A DNA stretch of 64,000 nt from Rhea pennata. Taxonomy: Eukaryota; Chordata; Aves; Rheiformes; Rheidae. Position numbers and translations under genes: made by a program. The stretch covers positions 3,534,001 to 3,598,000 of the forward strand of contig NC_084665.1 in the NCBI RefSeq assembly GCF_028389875.1, written 5' to 3'. Shown one piece after another: positions 26,601 through 33,944 of this stretch. The notes beneath the pieces were generated by a model. It was given only the letters and a program-made list of their open reading frames with translations. It did no database searches and was not told where the DNA came from. Positions within the stretch are counted from its first letter, which is position 1. Every line of letters begins with the position of its first letter.

Positions 26601-29600
26601 CTGACAAATTTTAAAACAAGCAAAAGGCTTCTACTTCTAGCACTATTACTCTTTTCTCTCCAAATGTTACGGAACTATTTAGTATATGAATCATATAACA
26701 TGGACATGTAGATGACCATGCAAGTCACTTGCCTTTGGAAGGGGTACTTACGAGTTCTTCCTTCATCCAGGAAAGCAATTAATATCATTTGAAATTCACG
26801 TAACAGAAAATGAAGAGTATCATGATTACACAAATAAAACATAGTACTAGATGAGCAGAAATATGGCTAATATCAGTAAAAGTAACCAAAGTTAAAATAA
26901 TATCAAGCACTACTGTTTTCACGTAACATTACCAGGTTTTCCAAGAACAAAGTGCTACGCTAATATATTAACATTCAAAACCATAAGCAAATAGAGGGAC
27001 ACTGTAAACAAATCCTGATCACCACATCTCCAGAACCAAGACCACTTGCTATAGACATATCCTACACTTCACGCTTCCTGAGCATCGCCATTCAAACCGT
27101 AACTGAGCTTGATATTACTTAATGATGAGCAGACACATCAATTTTTTTCCATTCAAGACTTACTACTCCTCAAAAAAAAGTTAGAACAAGTCGATAGTGA
27201 AAACAGCATAGTTTCTTACAAGTATTGATACCTTACTGTGCTCTCCACAGGATGAGCAGAGAGGACCTTGAAAACGTATTTGTCCACCAACAGAGAAAAG
27301 CTATCACCGAATTTCAGTGAGTGCCATTCATGTGCCTCCAGGGGTAGAAGACAGCCATTCTCAGGAGACTGATAAAAACATGGATTTACATGAATCTGTA
27401 AGACAGAAAGAACAGCCGGAATAGTTTTTACAGCGTATGTATGTACATTGCTTATATATGTTTGGCTAAGTCTCCCTCCCCCTTTCTGTCATACACAGCA
27501 AAGCATTTATGCCACAGTAGTAGCTACAACAATGGTGCAACCTTGAAATGTTAAAGACAAAGGCAGACAGATATACTAGATGCCACTAACTAGTTCAAAC
27601 AGCTATGCTAGATTTTTAAATACCTATAAATCCTAAAAATGTATTTAAATCTAAATTGAGCCTCAAGAAAAAAAAAATCAGCAAAATTAAACTAAAGGTG
27701 AACTGATGTTTTCATCATTACTTCTGTGCAGCTGTTGGTTTAATACATTACAGAAATTCTAAACTTTGTAACTCCAATTAGGCTTGTATTTCATAAACCT
27801 GAGCAAGCCTAGCCAGAAAGCCACCAAGATAGCTGGGACCTGGAGAATACGCTGTATGAGAAGCAACTGAGAGAACTGAGCTCGCTCAGCCTGCAGAAGA
27901 GAAGGCTGAGGAGGTCCTAATACCCATCTTCCAGTACCTACAACAAGGTTATTAAGGCGGCAGAAGTAGGTTCTTTGCTGAGGAGCATGGCAGGAGAACA
28001 AGAGACAGTACTCACAAATAGAAACAGGAGGTTCTGGCTAGATAAAAAGAACAAAACTTTCATGATGGTATGTAAGTACTAGGACAAGTCAACCAGAAAG
28101 GCTGTGGAATCTCCATCCTTGAAAACTTCCAAGATCAGGCTGGACAAAGCCCTAAGAACCCTGCTGTGAATTCAGTGCCATCCTGCTCTGGGCAGGGAGT
28201 TGAACCAAATGAACTGGCAAATCCCTTCCAGGCTGAATGATGCTACAAGTAAACAAGCCTAGTCCAATACCTCTCACACAGAGGACACCTGAAAGTATAT
28301 GAATTAACACAGGTAGGCCACCATCCAAAGAACAAATTTACTGATTTTCCACAAACAAAGGCATGAGAAATCATCCGATCTAAGCTTTCAGATATCAATA
28401 ATTAGAGACTTTCTTATATATCAAGTAATTAATTCACAAAAAAATTACTGTACGTTTTACACAGTCACTGAGAAAACTACAATTATCCTCATTATGTGAA
28501 ATTAAACACAACGGAAAAGTCTTATTACTCAACTTGTTTGACCTTGAAATTGAACAGAGTAACAGCAAGTGCTCAGCCAGATCTGTATAACTTGCCATCA
28601 TCCAAGTCTGGGAATCTGACTTTTATAAAATCTGGGATCAAATTTACCAGAATACCAGTAACTAACAGAGGAGAATCATAGCTCAGGTTTACAGGGTTAA
28701 CAGCATGGGGATAAAGAACTAGGATGCAAACTCCTACTTGCATACAGCTCTTACACCACAAAGTCTTAGGAAAAGTGAGGACCAAATCAGAGAACTACAG
28801 CTCAGAGCAGAAGGGACAGGCCTGTGGTGACCAAGTAACTCCATGCACCATTTCCAGTACTGGTGAACTGAATAGGAACTTATCTGTACAAACAGAAAAT
28901 AACTACAATCATAAATAAACATTATTGCATAGTCTGTCTGGAAGATTTGAATCAACTGCAATTATATAAAGATTTGAAGAGTCAGTTACTGCACTAACAT
29001 TTCAAAAAAGACAAAAAAAGAAAAGGGAAAAAAAACTCAGTTATGTTTAAAACACCCCTCTATAACACCAGTTGAATTTATTTGCAAACAGCAGAATATA
29101 TTCTTTATTCAAAAAGTTGTAAATTCTGAGGTTTTTTTTGAAGAAGGGTGAGGAAGGAAAATCACTGTACAGAACAGATTCCATCTCAAAAGGGTAAACA
29201 GGACAACAAACAAAGTAATATTTAAACCTCTACAACGTTTTATTTTTCTTTAACTCTCCTACTTACATAACTAAAGTTATTAGATATTATCTGAAGACAA
29301 AAGCAACACAGTAACACGACAATTACGGAAAAGACTACAGAAAGAGACAAAAGAGAACTGAATGCTACTTTCAGATGAAACGTAACATCACATGAATATC
29401 TGAAAGTAATTACAGTATTTATAGCCTGGCTTTATAGGCATAATCAAAATAAGATCTAAGTTACCGGTTTGATGCGAACATGGCTACCCTCCACATCCAA
29501 TATGGCATGTTTTCTGGATACTCGCTTATCTGTAATCTGGAAGGAAGATACAACTAGTTTGAAAGCCATATTACCTCAAAGTCAATATAGATTCCTTTTA

Positions 29601-32600
29601 CATCAATTTTTCCAAGTTATCAGATGTAACTGAGCACAATTTTAACAGAACATATGTTTCAGGCATTACATTGCTCCAGACTGTTTTAAAATACTAATGA
29701 AATCAAAGTAACTTTCCAAAATTCGATTCTGTACTAAAAGTCAGATAATAATGTTAAGATACAGTTTTCATAACCAGATACCTGATTAATCCAGCAGTTC
29801 TTAACAAATTCTCACCAAAAGACTATAAGTCTGCAGCTCCGAGATGAGAACATTTACTTGGGTACTTGAAGCTGGTTTTAAGTCTCAGTTCAGCATCAGC
29901 TTTGAACTGATTTTTCACCATAACATCAAAACTCTTTTTTTTTCTTTAATACTTTGTCCCTACACCAGTCAACTCACTAACACAAGAGGATTAAGAAAAA
30001 GAAGTGTCATTACTGTTCTATTCAAGAGTTGTTGTACTCCTTTTCACAGCTTTTTTGCATTACACAGAAAGCACATGCTTAAAGTACTTTTTACTTCATC
30101 ATCAAGAGAGGCACAAGAAGCCAAACTTTGCCTCATGCTACTTCCCAAACAGATCCTTTCGGGTGCTTTTCAAGAGGTTCCAGTTCTGTATTTGCTCCCT
30201 CTAAATTTTTTTCAACAGTGATGGAGTTGTCAGTGTACAAAGACAGGGCAGTATTGATCAGGTATCTACGGATCCAGTTTTTGCCCCTCTAAACTCATCA
30301 TTAAAACACCTTAATAATTTTCTTTACATTTTGTTATGCATTTGGAAAAACAGCACTTTCCAGAATTAAAATTTTAACTTGATGCTTTGAGTCAATGTGC
30401 ACAAACAAGAAAACAGAACCACTATGAAAGGAGAGAAGACTAAGTAAAGTTGTTTGGGGGGGTGTTGTTTTTTAATTACTACATAACATCATACTGTTCT
30501 GTATCTACAGCAAGACATACAAAGGAAGGAAGCAGTTCTGAGGGGCTGTTTGCAAGAGTTTTTCTTTAAACGAAAAAAATCAAAGGCATTTTAAAGAAAT
30601 TATCACTCAAATTTGAGAAGTGACCTTCAAATTCCAAAGGAAAAAAAATGTAATGAGTCTGAAAAATGGGAGAGCACTACAATTTGTAAGTAGTAGTTTT
30701 CAACCACAGGCAAAGAGCCATTCAGGTGGATAAAGGCAAAACAAGCATATGCTCAACTGTTAACACCTTAGTATTCTATAATTTTATAGTCATTATCATA
30801 GTGATCACAACATCACACAATACAAAAATCATTTCACTATTTAGATCCTACAGACCCACACTGAACTCCCTGTAGTTGCATTTATTTATGCCACCTAAAA
30901 ATTTAGCCTGATCTTCAAATAATTTTAAAAGCCTGTTTTTGAGGTGTTAGCTATCAATAAGAGTTTCTCTCTCAGTTCTTCCAATTAGAGAAGAATGGAC
31001 TACAATTTCAACTATATTTTACATATTTATTACTCTCTGCTTCCAGAAGGCTTACACTTAGAATATTCACCTAAAACTACAGACTCAAAAGAACTACCAG
31101 TACTTTTCGCATAGATTTGCTTAAAAAAAAATAGAATTGTATTTCACATAATCAAGAAAGCTACAAAAAGCAAACTGCCATCTCAAAAAAGAATTGTTTT
31201 TATTACAGAACTGACAGATTAGGCAGCATAGAAACGGGCACACTGCAGCTACCTATGCATTTTAGAGTCTTTGATCCAATGTTTTACATAAATCTTAGAT
31301 GTATAAGCTCTAAGTGGTCAAGGGTACAGGCTAAGGGATGTCAACATCACTACTGGTATCAAAATACTCTGCCCAGAGCAGGCAGAAGTCTGCTTCAGAG
31401 TCAATGAAATACAAGTATCCCAACACTCTGCTACTGTGACAAAACAGAGCTCCCAACAGAGCACATCTCCTATAGAGCAGCTAATGTTTGCATTTTCCAA
31501 AAGATCAGTGTCTGGGGAAAATGAGAGAACATTTTGACAAATTGCTAGTCGCCCACTACTTCTACCTAAGAGTCAGTACACTCCAGAAATGGTCATTACA
31601 TACCATGCTGTCATTATATTGACGTTATACAGTTTTAAGGGGATAGCTGATGTGCGTGGCAATAGGAAGCGTACTTCTGCCGCACAAACTGTCCCACAAC
31701 ATCCAGAACCCGTATCTGAGGATGCCTGCTTCCTCTAGAGGACTTTCACTTCTGCTTGGAGGCAGAAAGTGGAGAATATAAACTACATACTAAAATCTGC
31801 AGTGTCTGCTCCTCTTTGTGTGCCAGCACAAATATACAGAATTCCTAAGTTTGTATAATACAGCACATGAGGATGCTGCTCTTGCGGCTTGACGAAGATA
31901 CAAGGCACAGCAAGAGCGCATGTAGAAGTTAATCACAGTCACGTTCCAAAGAGGAGGAGTGAAAGAAATGTACGATCACCAGGGAAACAGTAAGTCAGCA
32001 AGATTTTTAAATTAAAGATTCGATAGGGTAGAAAAACCCTCTGAATTATAGGCCGTATCATCACTGGCACGACATTAATTGCAGAAATAAAGAAAAAAAA
32101 TAAAAGATGCTCTTACTCTTGCGTTATCAGGATAGTGTAGTAGACCAAAAGAATAAGGCGAATTTTCTTCTTTTTAATCACTTTGAAAAACCTGATTCAG
32201 GTTATAACAAACATCAGCTAAGCAGAAACCAGTATTACAGTCCTAGAGAAGCGCGCACACAAACTCAGAACCTCCTTTGCTTTAGTACTTTGCTGTGACA
32301 CCTGTGATATTTACAGCGTTTTATCTGAACCTGCCACATCCCACTACCCTTATTCTACAGATTTACTGGATACCTACTTGCCAGAAGCCCCTAGACTTTT
32401 GAGTAGGACTGCAGACATAACCAACTTTATCATTCCATCATCTTTCCAGACAGTGTGTGAGAAAAATTTTTTCACCTGCCTATATTATTGCTTCCTTAGT
32501 AATAAACAGGAAATCCCTTCTCTCTGACCTCCTTGTCAGCTCATTCCCATGTCCCACGGAAGAGCCCTTCAGGGGACGAATGACCGTATCGACCCATACG

Positions 32601-33096
32601 TTTTCCTGTCCCTGCCCCTAGCCGTTAACCTCAGGAGTCTTTGCAGGACACCAGTGAAAAGAAGAGGCAGCAGTAGTATCGTGCAACACTGGTCAGGAGC
32701 TACATGATTTTTTTTTTTTTTTTGATATAAAAATAATTGAAATGTCTGAAAGAATACAGGAAGAGGACATTAGTTTGGCTCTTCGATAGCGGACAAATGC
32801 GGGAAGATCGCATTTACCCAGCGCTGCTTTTTAAAGGCAAGAATTTCCACCTCCTTGTTTTGAAAATAACCGTGACTTCTCGTGACGCACAAATCAACGG
32901 AAACTACGAGAAAGGGCCCGAGAGGAGCAACGACCCCGCCGCTGGGGGGACACCGAGGGGGCGGCTCGGCGCAGGCACCCCGCCCGCTCCGCCCCGCACT
33001 TACTCCGAGCAGGGGGCCTCTTCCCAGCACGGTCTCCCCGGGCGGCAGGGCCACAGAGCAGCCCCCGTCCGCCGGGGCTAACCGCACCGCAGCCAT
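2447..33096 (-). CDS. APLF: APLF, aprataxin and PNKP-like factor (11 coding exons)
   Basis: DNA double-strand-break repair scaffold and histone chaperone of the nucleus, acting with Ku, XRCC4/LIG4, XRCC1 and PARP. Coding exons, in transcript order: 33004-33096, 29465-29536, 27232-27395, 25733-25883, 24264-24390, 21322-21494, 18263-18723, 14371-14496, 10781-10827, 9924-9962, 2447-2637. These sum to 1644 nt (547 aa plus stop; the human protein is 511 aa), and every junction is phase-consistent with GT-AG borders. Domains: FHA about 1-105 with GRGP and SRKH phosphothreonine-binding motifs; Ku-binding [10 protein letters not shown] at 177-186; PAR-binding zinc fingers (CX5CX6HX5H) at 406-425 and 448-467; acidic histone-binding tail from about 485. 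Least certain are the exon 7 acceptor and whether any small exon was missed between exons 6 and 7. The gene is divergent from FBXO48. Confidence 0.95.
2690..2775 (-). mobile_element. Old CR1 LINE 3'-end fragment
   Basis: The plus strand reads like the reverse complement of a CR1 3' end: a 'gaccttgaagagaccatcta' segment followed by 'caagaggaaggatcagctaa'. It is heavily diverged and lies in APLF intron 10 just upstream of exon 11. Confidence 0.45.
2912..4362 (+). mobile_element. CR1 LINE, 5'-truncated, copy A
   Basis: Non-LTR retrotransposon piece covering much of the reverse transcriptase and the 3' end. One frame is open from about 2919 to 4265. Visible blocks: [63 protein letters not shown] and FWAPQ. 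The FADD-type catalytic box reads VADAT, so it is probably inactive as an enzyme. Relative to copy 49050-50118 it has two small insertions totalling 6 nt around 3415-3440 that disturb the block before the box but restore frame. It ends with GATTCTGTGACTG, the CR1 tail. It lies antisense in APLF intron 10. No target-site duplication was recognised, as is usual for CR1. Confidence 0.93.
6095..6387 (-). mobile_element. Older CR1 LINE fragment with terminal fold-back
   Basis: The minus strand reads [35 protein letters not shown] and [16 protein letters not shown], the CR1 region downstream of the catalytic box. It is more diverged and from a different subfamily than the copies at 2912 and 49050. 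At its right end 26 bp of the element are repeated in inverted orientation (6320-6345 and 6362-6387). Confidence 0.87.
6320..6387. repeat. 26-bp inverted repeat (hairpin) at CR1 edge
   Basis: Arms 6320-6345 and 6362-6387 match at 25 of 26 positions, with a 16-nt loop. Both arms are the CR1 segment encoding VLVDNN, in opposite orientations. Confidence 0.9.
7725..7895 (+). mobile_element. CR1 LINE 3'-end fragment
   Basis: Begins in the 3' part of the CR1 ORF (TTGTGGAGTCTCCTTCTCTG) and runs through GGTTGGACTAGATGATCTCC to a tail GTGATTCTACGAT. It is nearly the same as the 3' ends of copies 2912-4362 and 49050-50118, so it belongs to a closely related subfamily. Confidence 0.9.
9924..9962 (-). 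CDS. APLF: APLF exon 10 (39-nt microexon)
   Basis: Acceptor TTTCCTTAG|TA and donor AATG|GTTAGT frame 39 nt encoding [13 protein letters not shown]. It fits the phases of exons 9 (G|) and 11 (|GG), and lies where human APLF has its short link between PBZ2 and the acidic tail. Sequence similarity to human is weak, so the support is mainly phase and position. Confidence 0.75.
9963..10780 (-). other. APLF intron 9
   Basis: An 818-nt AT-rich intron. Its only notable feature is the G-run cluster (minus strand) at 10730-10748 just downstream of the exon 9 donor. Confidence 0.75.
10730..10748 (-). promoter_or_regulatory. Intronic G-run cluster next to APLF exon 9 donor
   Basis: The minus strand reads G7-AC-G4-AC-G4, starting 33 nt after the end of the 47-nt exon 9. 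Intronic G-runs at this distance are known binding sites of hnRNP H/F that strengthen nearby 5' splice sites, and could also fold as a G-quadruplex. The role here is inferred from position. Confidence 0.45.
10781..10827 (-). CDS. APLF: APLF exon 9 (second half of PBZ2)
   Basis: A 47-nt exon encoding [15 protein letters not shown], with the two histidines completing PBZ2. Acceptor TTTGCAG|GAAGAATCC, donor CCAG|GTAAAC. Three G-runs lie about 33-51 nt into the following intron and may aid recognition of this short exon. Confidence 0.95.
10828..14370 (-). other. APLF intron 8
   Basis: A 3.5-kb AT-rich intron. No gene or recognisable transposon seen. A cluster of TTTATATAAA palindromes occupies about 13968-14052. 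Confidence 0.65.
13968..14052. repeat. AT-rich palindrome cluster
   Basis: Three copies of the self-complementary TTTATATAAA lie within about 85 bp, plus an imperfect stem TTTTAAAGTA / TACTTTTAAAA between them. This is low-complexity DNA likely to form cruciforms or hairpins. No function is implied. Confidence 0.6.
14371..14496 (-). CDS. APLF: APLF exon 8 (second half of PBZ1, first half of PBZ2)
   Basis: A 126-nt symmetric exon, phase 2 at both ends. It begins [11 protein letters not shown], the two histidines of PBZ1, and ends CPYGTACYR, the two cysteines of PBZ2. Acceptor TTTCACAG|GAAGAATCC, donor TGTTACAG|GTAAAA. Both borders repeat those of the flanking finger halves, suggesting an ancient finger duplication. 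Confidence 0.96.
14497..18262 (-). other. APLF intron 7
   Basis: A 3.8-kb intron, AT-rich except for the GC-rich insert at 15501-15890, described separately as a candidate solo LTR. Nothing else recognised. Confidence 0.65.
15501..15890 (+). mobile_element. Candidate solo LTR of an endogenous retrovirus
   Basis: A 390-bp GC-rich block in an AT-rich intron. It starts TGCAGG, ends TCACA (TG...CA) and is flanked on both sides by CTGGG (15496-15500 and 15891-15895), a 5-bp target-site duplication. An ATTAAA polyadenylation signal at 15827-15832 lies about 58 bp before the 3' end, as expected for an R/U5 border in plus orientation. No gag, pol or env sequence adjoins it, so it would be a recombined solo LTR. 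The family was not identified. A chance 5-bp match is possible, but the combined features favour an LTR. Confidence 0.62.
18263..18723 (-). CDS. APLF: APLF exon 7 (long linker and first half of PBZ1)
   Basis: The longest coding exon. It carries a Ser/Lys-rich linker and ends CMYGAGCYR, the two cysteines of PAR-binding zinc finger 1. The reading frame stays open upstream to an in-frame TGA, and the only phase-compatible acceptor just after it is GACAG|TTT at 18723. The polypyrimidine tract there is poor, so this 5' border is tentative. The donor TACAG|GTAAAG is clear. Confidence 0.85.
18724..21321 (-). other. APLF intron 6
   Basis: A 2.6-kb AT-rich intron. No repeat, RNA gene or extra exon recognised, though a small unrecognised coding exon cannot be excluded. 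Confidence 0.6.
21322..21494 (-). CDS. APLF: APLF exon 6 (basic and acidic linker)
   Basis: A 173-nt exon entered in phase 1 (G|GT). It encodes a charged linker including the basic run [11 protein letters not shown], a possible nuclear-localisation segment, then [19 protein letters not shown]. It ends SQ with donor CAG|GTAATT, phase 0. The boundary phases agree with exons 5 and 7. Confidence 0.88.
21495..24263 (-). other. APLF intron 5
   Basis: A 2.8-kb intron containing the pyrimidine tract at 23436-23595. No gene or transposon recognised elsewhere. Confidence 0.65.
23436..23595 (+). repeat. Polypyrimidine tract with 52-bp internal duplication
   Basis: About 160 bp of almost pure C/T on the plus strand (G/A in the APLF transcript). 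A unit beginning TTCCCCTTCTACCTTCCTCT occurs at 23494 and again at 23546, a 52-bp offset, showing tandem expansion. Such tracts can form triplex DNA. Confidence 0.85.
24264..24390 (-). CDS. APLF: APLF exon 5 (Ku-binding motif)
   Basis: A 127-nt exon encoding [10 protein letters not shown] at about residues 177-186. This matches the human Ku-binding motif at residues 182-191, which docks on the Ku80 vWA domain at broken DNA ends. Acceptor TTTCAG|GTG, donor AAG|GTAGAT, ending in phase 1. Confidence 0.94.
24391..25732 (-). other. APLF intron 4
   Basis: A 1.3-kb AT-rich intron with nothing recognisable inside. Confidence 0.6.
25733..25883 (-). CDS. APLF: APLF exon 4 (linker)
   Basis: A 151-nt exon with acceptor TTTTTTCAG and donor TTG|GTGAGT. 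It encodes a Ser/Glu-rich, probably disordered linker (for example [18 protein letters not shown]). It joins the FHA domain to the Ku-binding segment and has no domain of its own. Confidence 0.87.
25884..27231 (-). other. APLF intron 3
   Basis: A 1.3-kb intron. A mixed C/T/A homopolymer stretch lies at about 26519-26551; nothing else recognised. Confidence 0.6.
27232..27395 (-). CDS. APLF: APLF exon 3 (end of FHA)
   Basis: Starts [14 protein letters not shown] and continues through [17 protein letters not shown], which closes the FHA beta-sandwich. Two donors are possible: ACA|GTAAGG and, 5 nt further, AAG|GTATCA. The second was chosen because it leaves two bases that fit the next exon and gives a TVRKCQ segment resembling human TLRNSQ. 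The first would need a different acceptor in exon 4. Confidence 0.9.
27396..29464 (-). other. APLF intron 2
   Basis: A 2.1-kb intron whose middle is an old CR1 3' end (about 27840-28255). The remainder is AT-rich with nothing recognised. Confidence 0.65.
27840..28255 (+). mobile_element. Ancient CR1 LINE 3'-end fragment
   Basis: Matches the CR1 3' layout at low identity: CTCAGCCTGCAGAAGAGAAG (the 'glfsLekrrlr' region), then ATCTTCCAGTACCTACAACA, AGGCTGTGGAATCTCCATCC and GGCAGGGAGTTGAACCAAAT. It is strongly diverged and lacks a clear tail repeat. It is older than the copies at 2912 and 49050. Confidence 0.78.
29465..29536 (-). CDS. APLF: APLF exon 2 (FHA core)
   Basis: A 72-nt exon encoding 24 residues, [20 protein letters not shown] then RIKP. 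It carries the FHA SRKH motif that reads phosphothreonine on XRCC1 and XRCC4. Acceptor CCAG|ATT, donor CCG|GTAACT, phase 0 on both sides. Confidence 0.95.
29537..33003 (-). other. APLF intron 1
   Basis: A 3.5-kb intron. It becomes GC-rich within the last 150 bp toward exon 1 (promoter CpG island). A T16 run lies at 32708-32723. No gene or transposon recognised. Confidence 0.65.
33004..33096 (-). CDS. APLF: APLF exon 1 (start codon, FHA start)
   Basis: Encodes residues 1-31, beginning [12 protein letters not shown] and ending [12 protein letters not shown]. The GRG motif is the first conserved FHA signature. The start was chosen because it sits in a strong context (GCCATGG) and aligns with the human N-terminus. 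The donor is GGA|GTAAGT, phase 0. An out-of-frame ATG lies 5 nt upstream. Confidence 0.93.
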
Positions 33097-33187
33097 GGCA
33101 TGGCGCGCCCCGCCCCGCCCCGCACGCAGACACAGCCGCCGTTGGCGTTTAAATCCCCGGAGCCCCGCCTTCCCCCCCCCCAGTGTC

Positions 33188-33195
33188 CCGGAAGT
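33188..33195 (+). promoter_or_regulatory. ETS-family site CCGGAAGT
   Basis: Exact match to the core bound by GABP/ELK-type factors, common in housekeeping bidirectional promoters. It lies centrally between the two gene starts. Confidence 0.6.
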
Positions 33196-33244
33196 TGCAG
33201 TCTCTCAGCGCCGCCGCTCCCCACAACAGCCCACGGCGGGGCGG

Positions 33245-33264
33245 ACTACGAGTCCCAGCATGCC
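33245..33264 (+). promoter_or_regulatory. ZNF143/THAP11-type element
   Basis: ACTACGAGTCCCAGCATGCC closely follows the known ACTACAATTCCCAGCATGC-type consensus bound by ZNF143 and associated factors at CpG promoters. Confidence 0.72.
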
Positions 33265-33296
33265 CCGCGCCACCTCCCCCCTCCTCCCTCCGGCGA

Positions 33297-33306
33297 CGCA
33301 TGCGCA
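33297..33306. promoter_or_regulatory. NRF1 site CGCATGCGCA
   Basis: Palindromic match to the NRF1 consensus (YGCGCATGCGCR) with one mismatch at the edge. It lies just upstream of the proposed FBXO48 transcription start. Confidence 0.6.
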
Positions 33307-33347
33307 CAGCGGAGCCCGGCTTGGGCTGTCAACAACACCCGCTGCTC

Positions 33348-33618
33348 ATGGCGGAGGCATTTAAAAACCAACGGAAACCGGCGGCGCGCGGTCAGGTACC
33401 GCGGGGCTGAGGAAGGGGGAAGGGGGCGATGGTGGTGGAGAAGAACAGCTATTAAACATGAAGTGCTCGGAAAGGCCAACTTAAAGCCTTGATGACGAGC
33501 CGACGACACGTTAATTATGTCACCAAGACAATAGCGGTAATTTCGTTTAGGCAGCCGTAATGCAGGGTGTTCGTTGATTGTTTTGCAGTGCTTTCATCAC
33601 TCAGGCTTACTGATCTAG
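33348..33618 (+). other. FBXO48 5' UTR with candidate spliced upstream ORF
   Basis: A proposed 5' exon ends at 33395 (GTCAG|GTACCG) and joins an acceptor TTTTGCAG at 33581-33588. An ATG at 33348 within a YY1-type ATGGCGGAGG motif opens a frame of 16 codons to the donor and 9 more after the splice, ending at TAG 33616-33618, 20 nt before the main ATG. The transcription start is unknown, so whether this ATG is in the mRNA is an inference. Confidence 0.45.
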
Positions 33619-33638
33619 TTTAACAAGAACTCAAAAGT

Positions 33639-33944
33639 ATGCAGAAAACGCCCAAGAGGAATAAACAGTCATTTGCTTCCTCTGAGGAACCAGCAGTTCT
33701 TCCTCTGGACAAGAAAAAAAGAGAAAGTCAAGATGACTTTGTAGCACTTTTGCCTCCAGAAGTCTGCTTTCAAATCTTCAATGAACTTGACATTCAGAGC
33801 CTGTGTAACGCAGCGATGACATGTAAGAGCTGGAATCATGCTATTGAGAATAATGACTGTTTGTGGAGAAGTCACTGTTTAACCGTAAGGGCTGTCTGTC
33901 AACGAGAGATTGATTACGATCGACTAAATGGATATTCATGGAAG
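33639..33944 (+). CDS. FBXO48: FBXO48 coding exon 1 (F-box)
   Basis: Starts MQKTPKRNKQ at the first ATG after the acceptor at 33588 and encodes residues 1-102, including the whole SKP1-binding F-box. The donor follows YSWK. Confidence 0.95.

Larger units (their letters stand above)
32900..33430. promoter_or_regulatory. CpG-rich bidirectional promoter of APLF and FBXO48
   Basis: About 500 bp of CpG-dense DNA in an AT-rich neighbourhood. It separates the APLF start codon (33096, minus) from the proposed FBXO48 first exon (about 33.3 kb, plus). It has GC boxes at 33107-33122, an E2F-like TTGGCG at 33142-33147, an ETS site CCGGAAGT at 33188-33195, a ZNF143-type site at 33245-33264, an NRF1 site at 33297-33306 and a YY1-type ATGGCGG at 33348-33354. 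There is no TATA box. The divergent APLF/FBXO48 arrangement is also found in human. Confidence 0.82.

Noticed and set aside
29844..30221. Open frame of about 125 codons in APLF intron 1
   Set aside because: No domain, no splice context in phase with APLF, composition like the surrounding intron.
32882..33364. Open frame of about 160 codons on plus across the promoter
   Set aside because: Pro/Arg/Ala-rich translation typical of CpG-island DNA; overlaps APLF exon 1 on the opposite strand.
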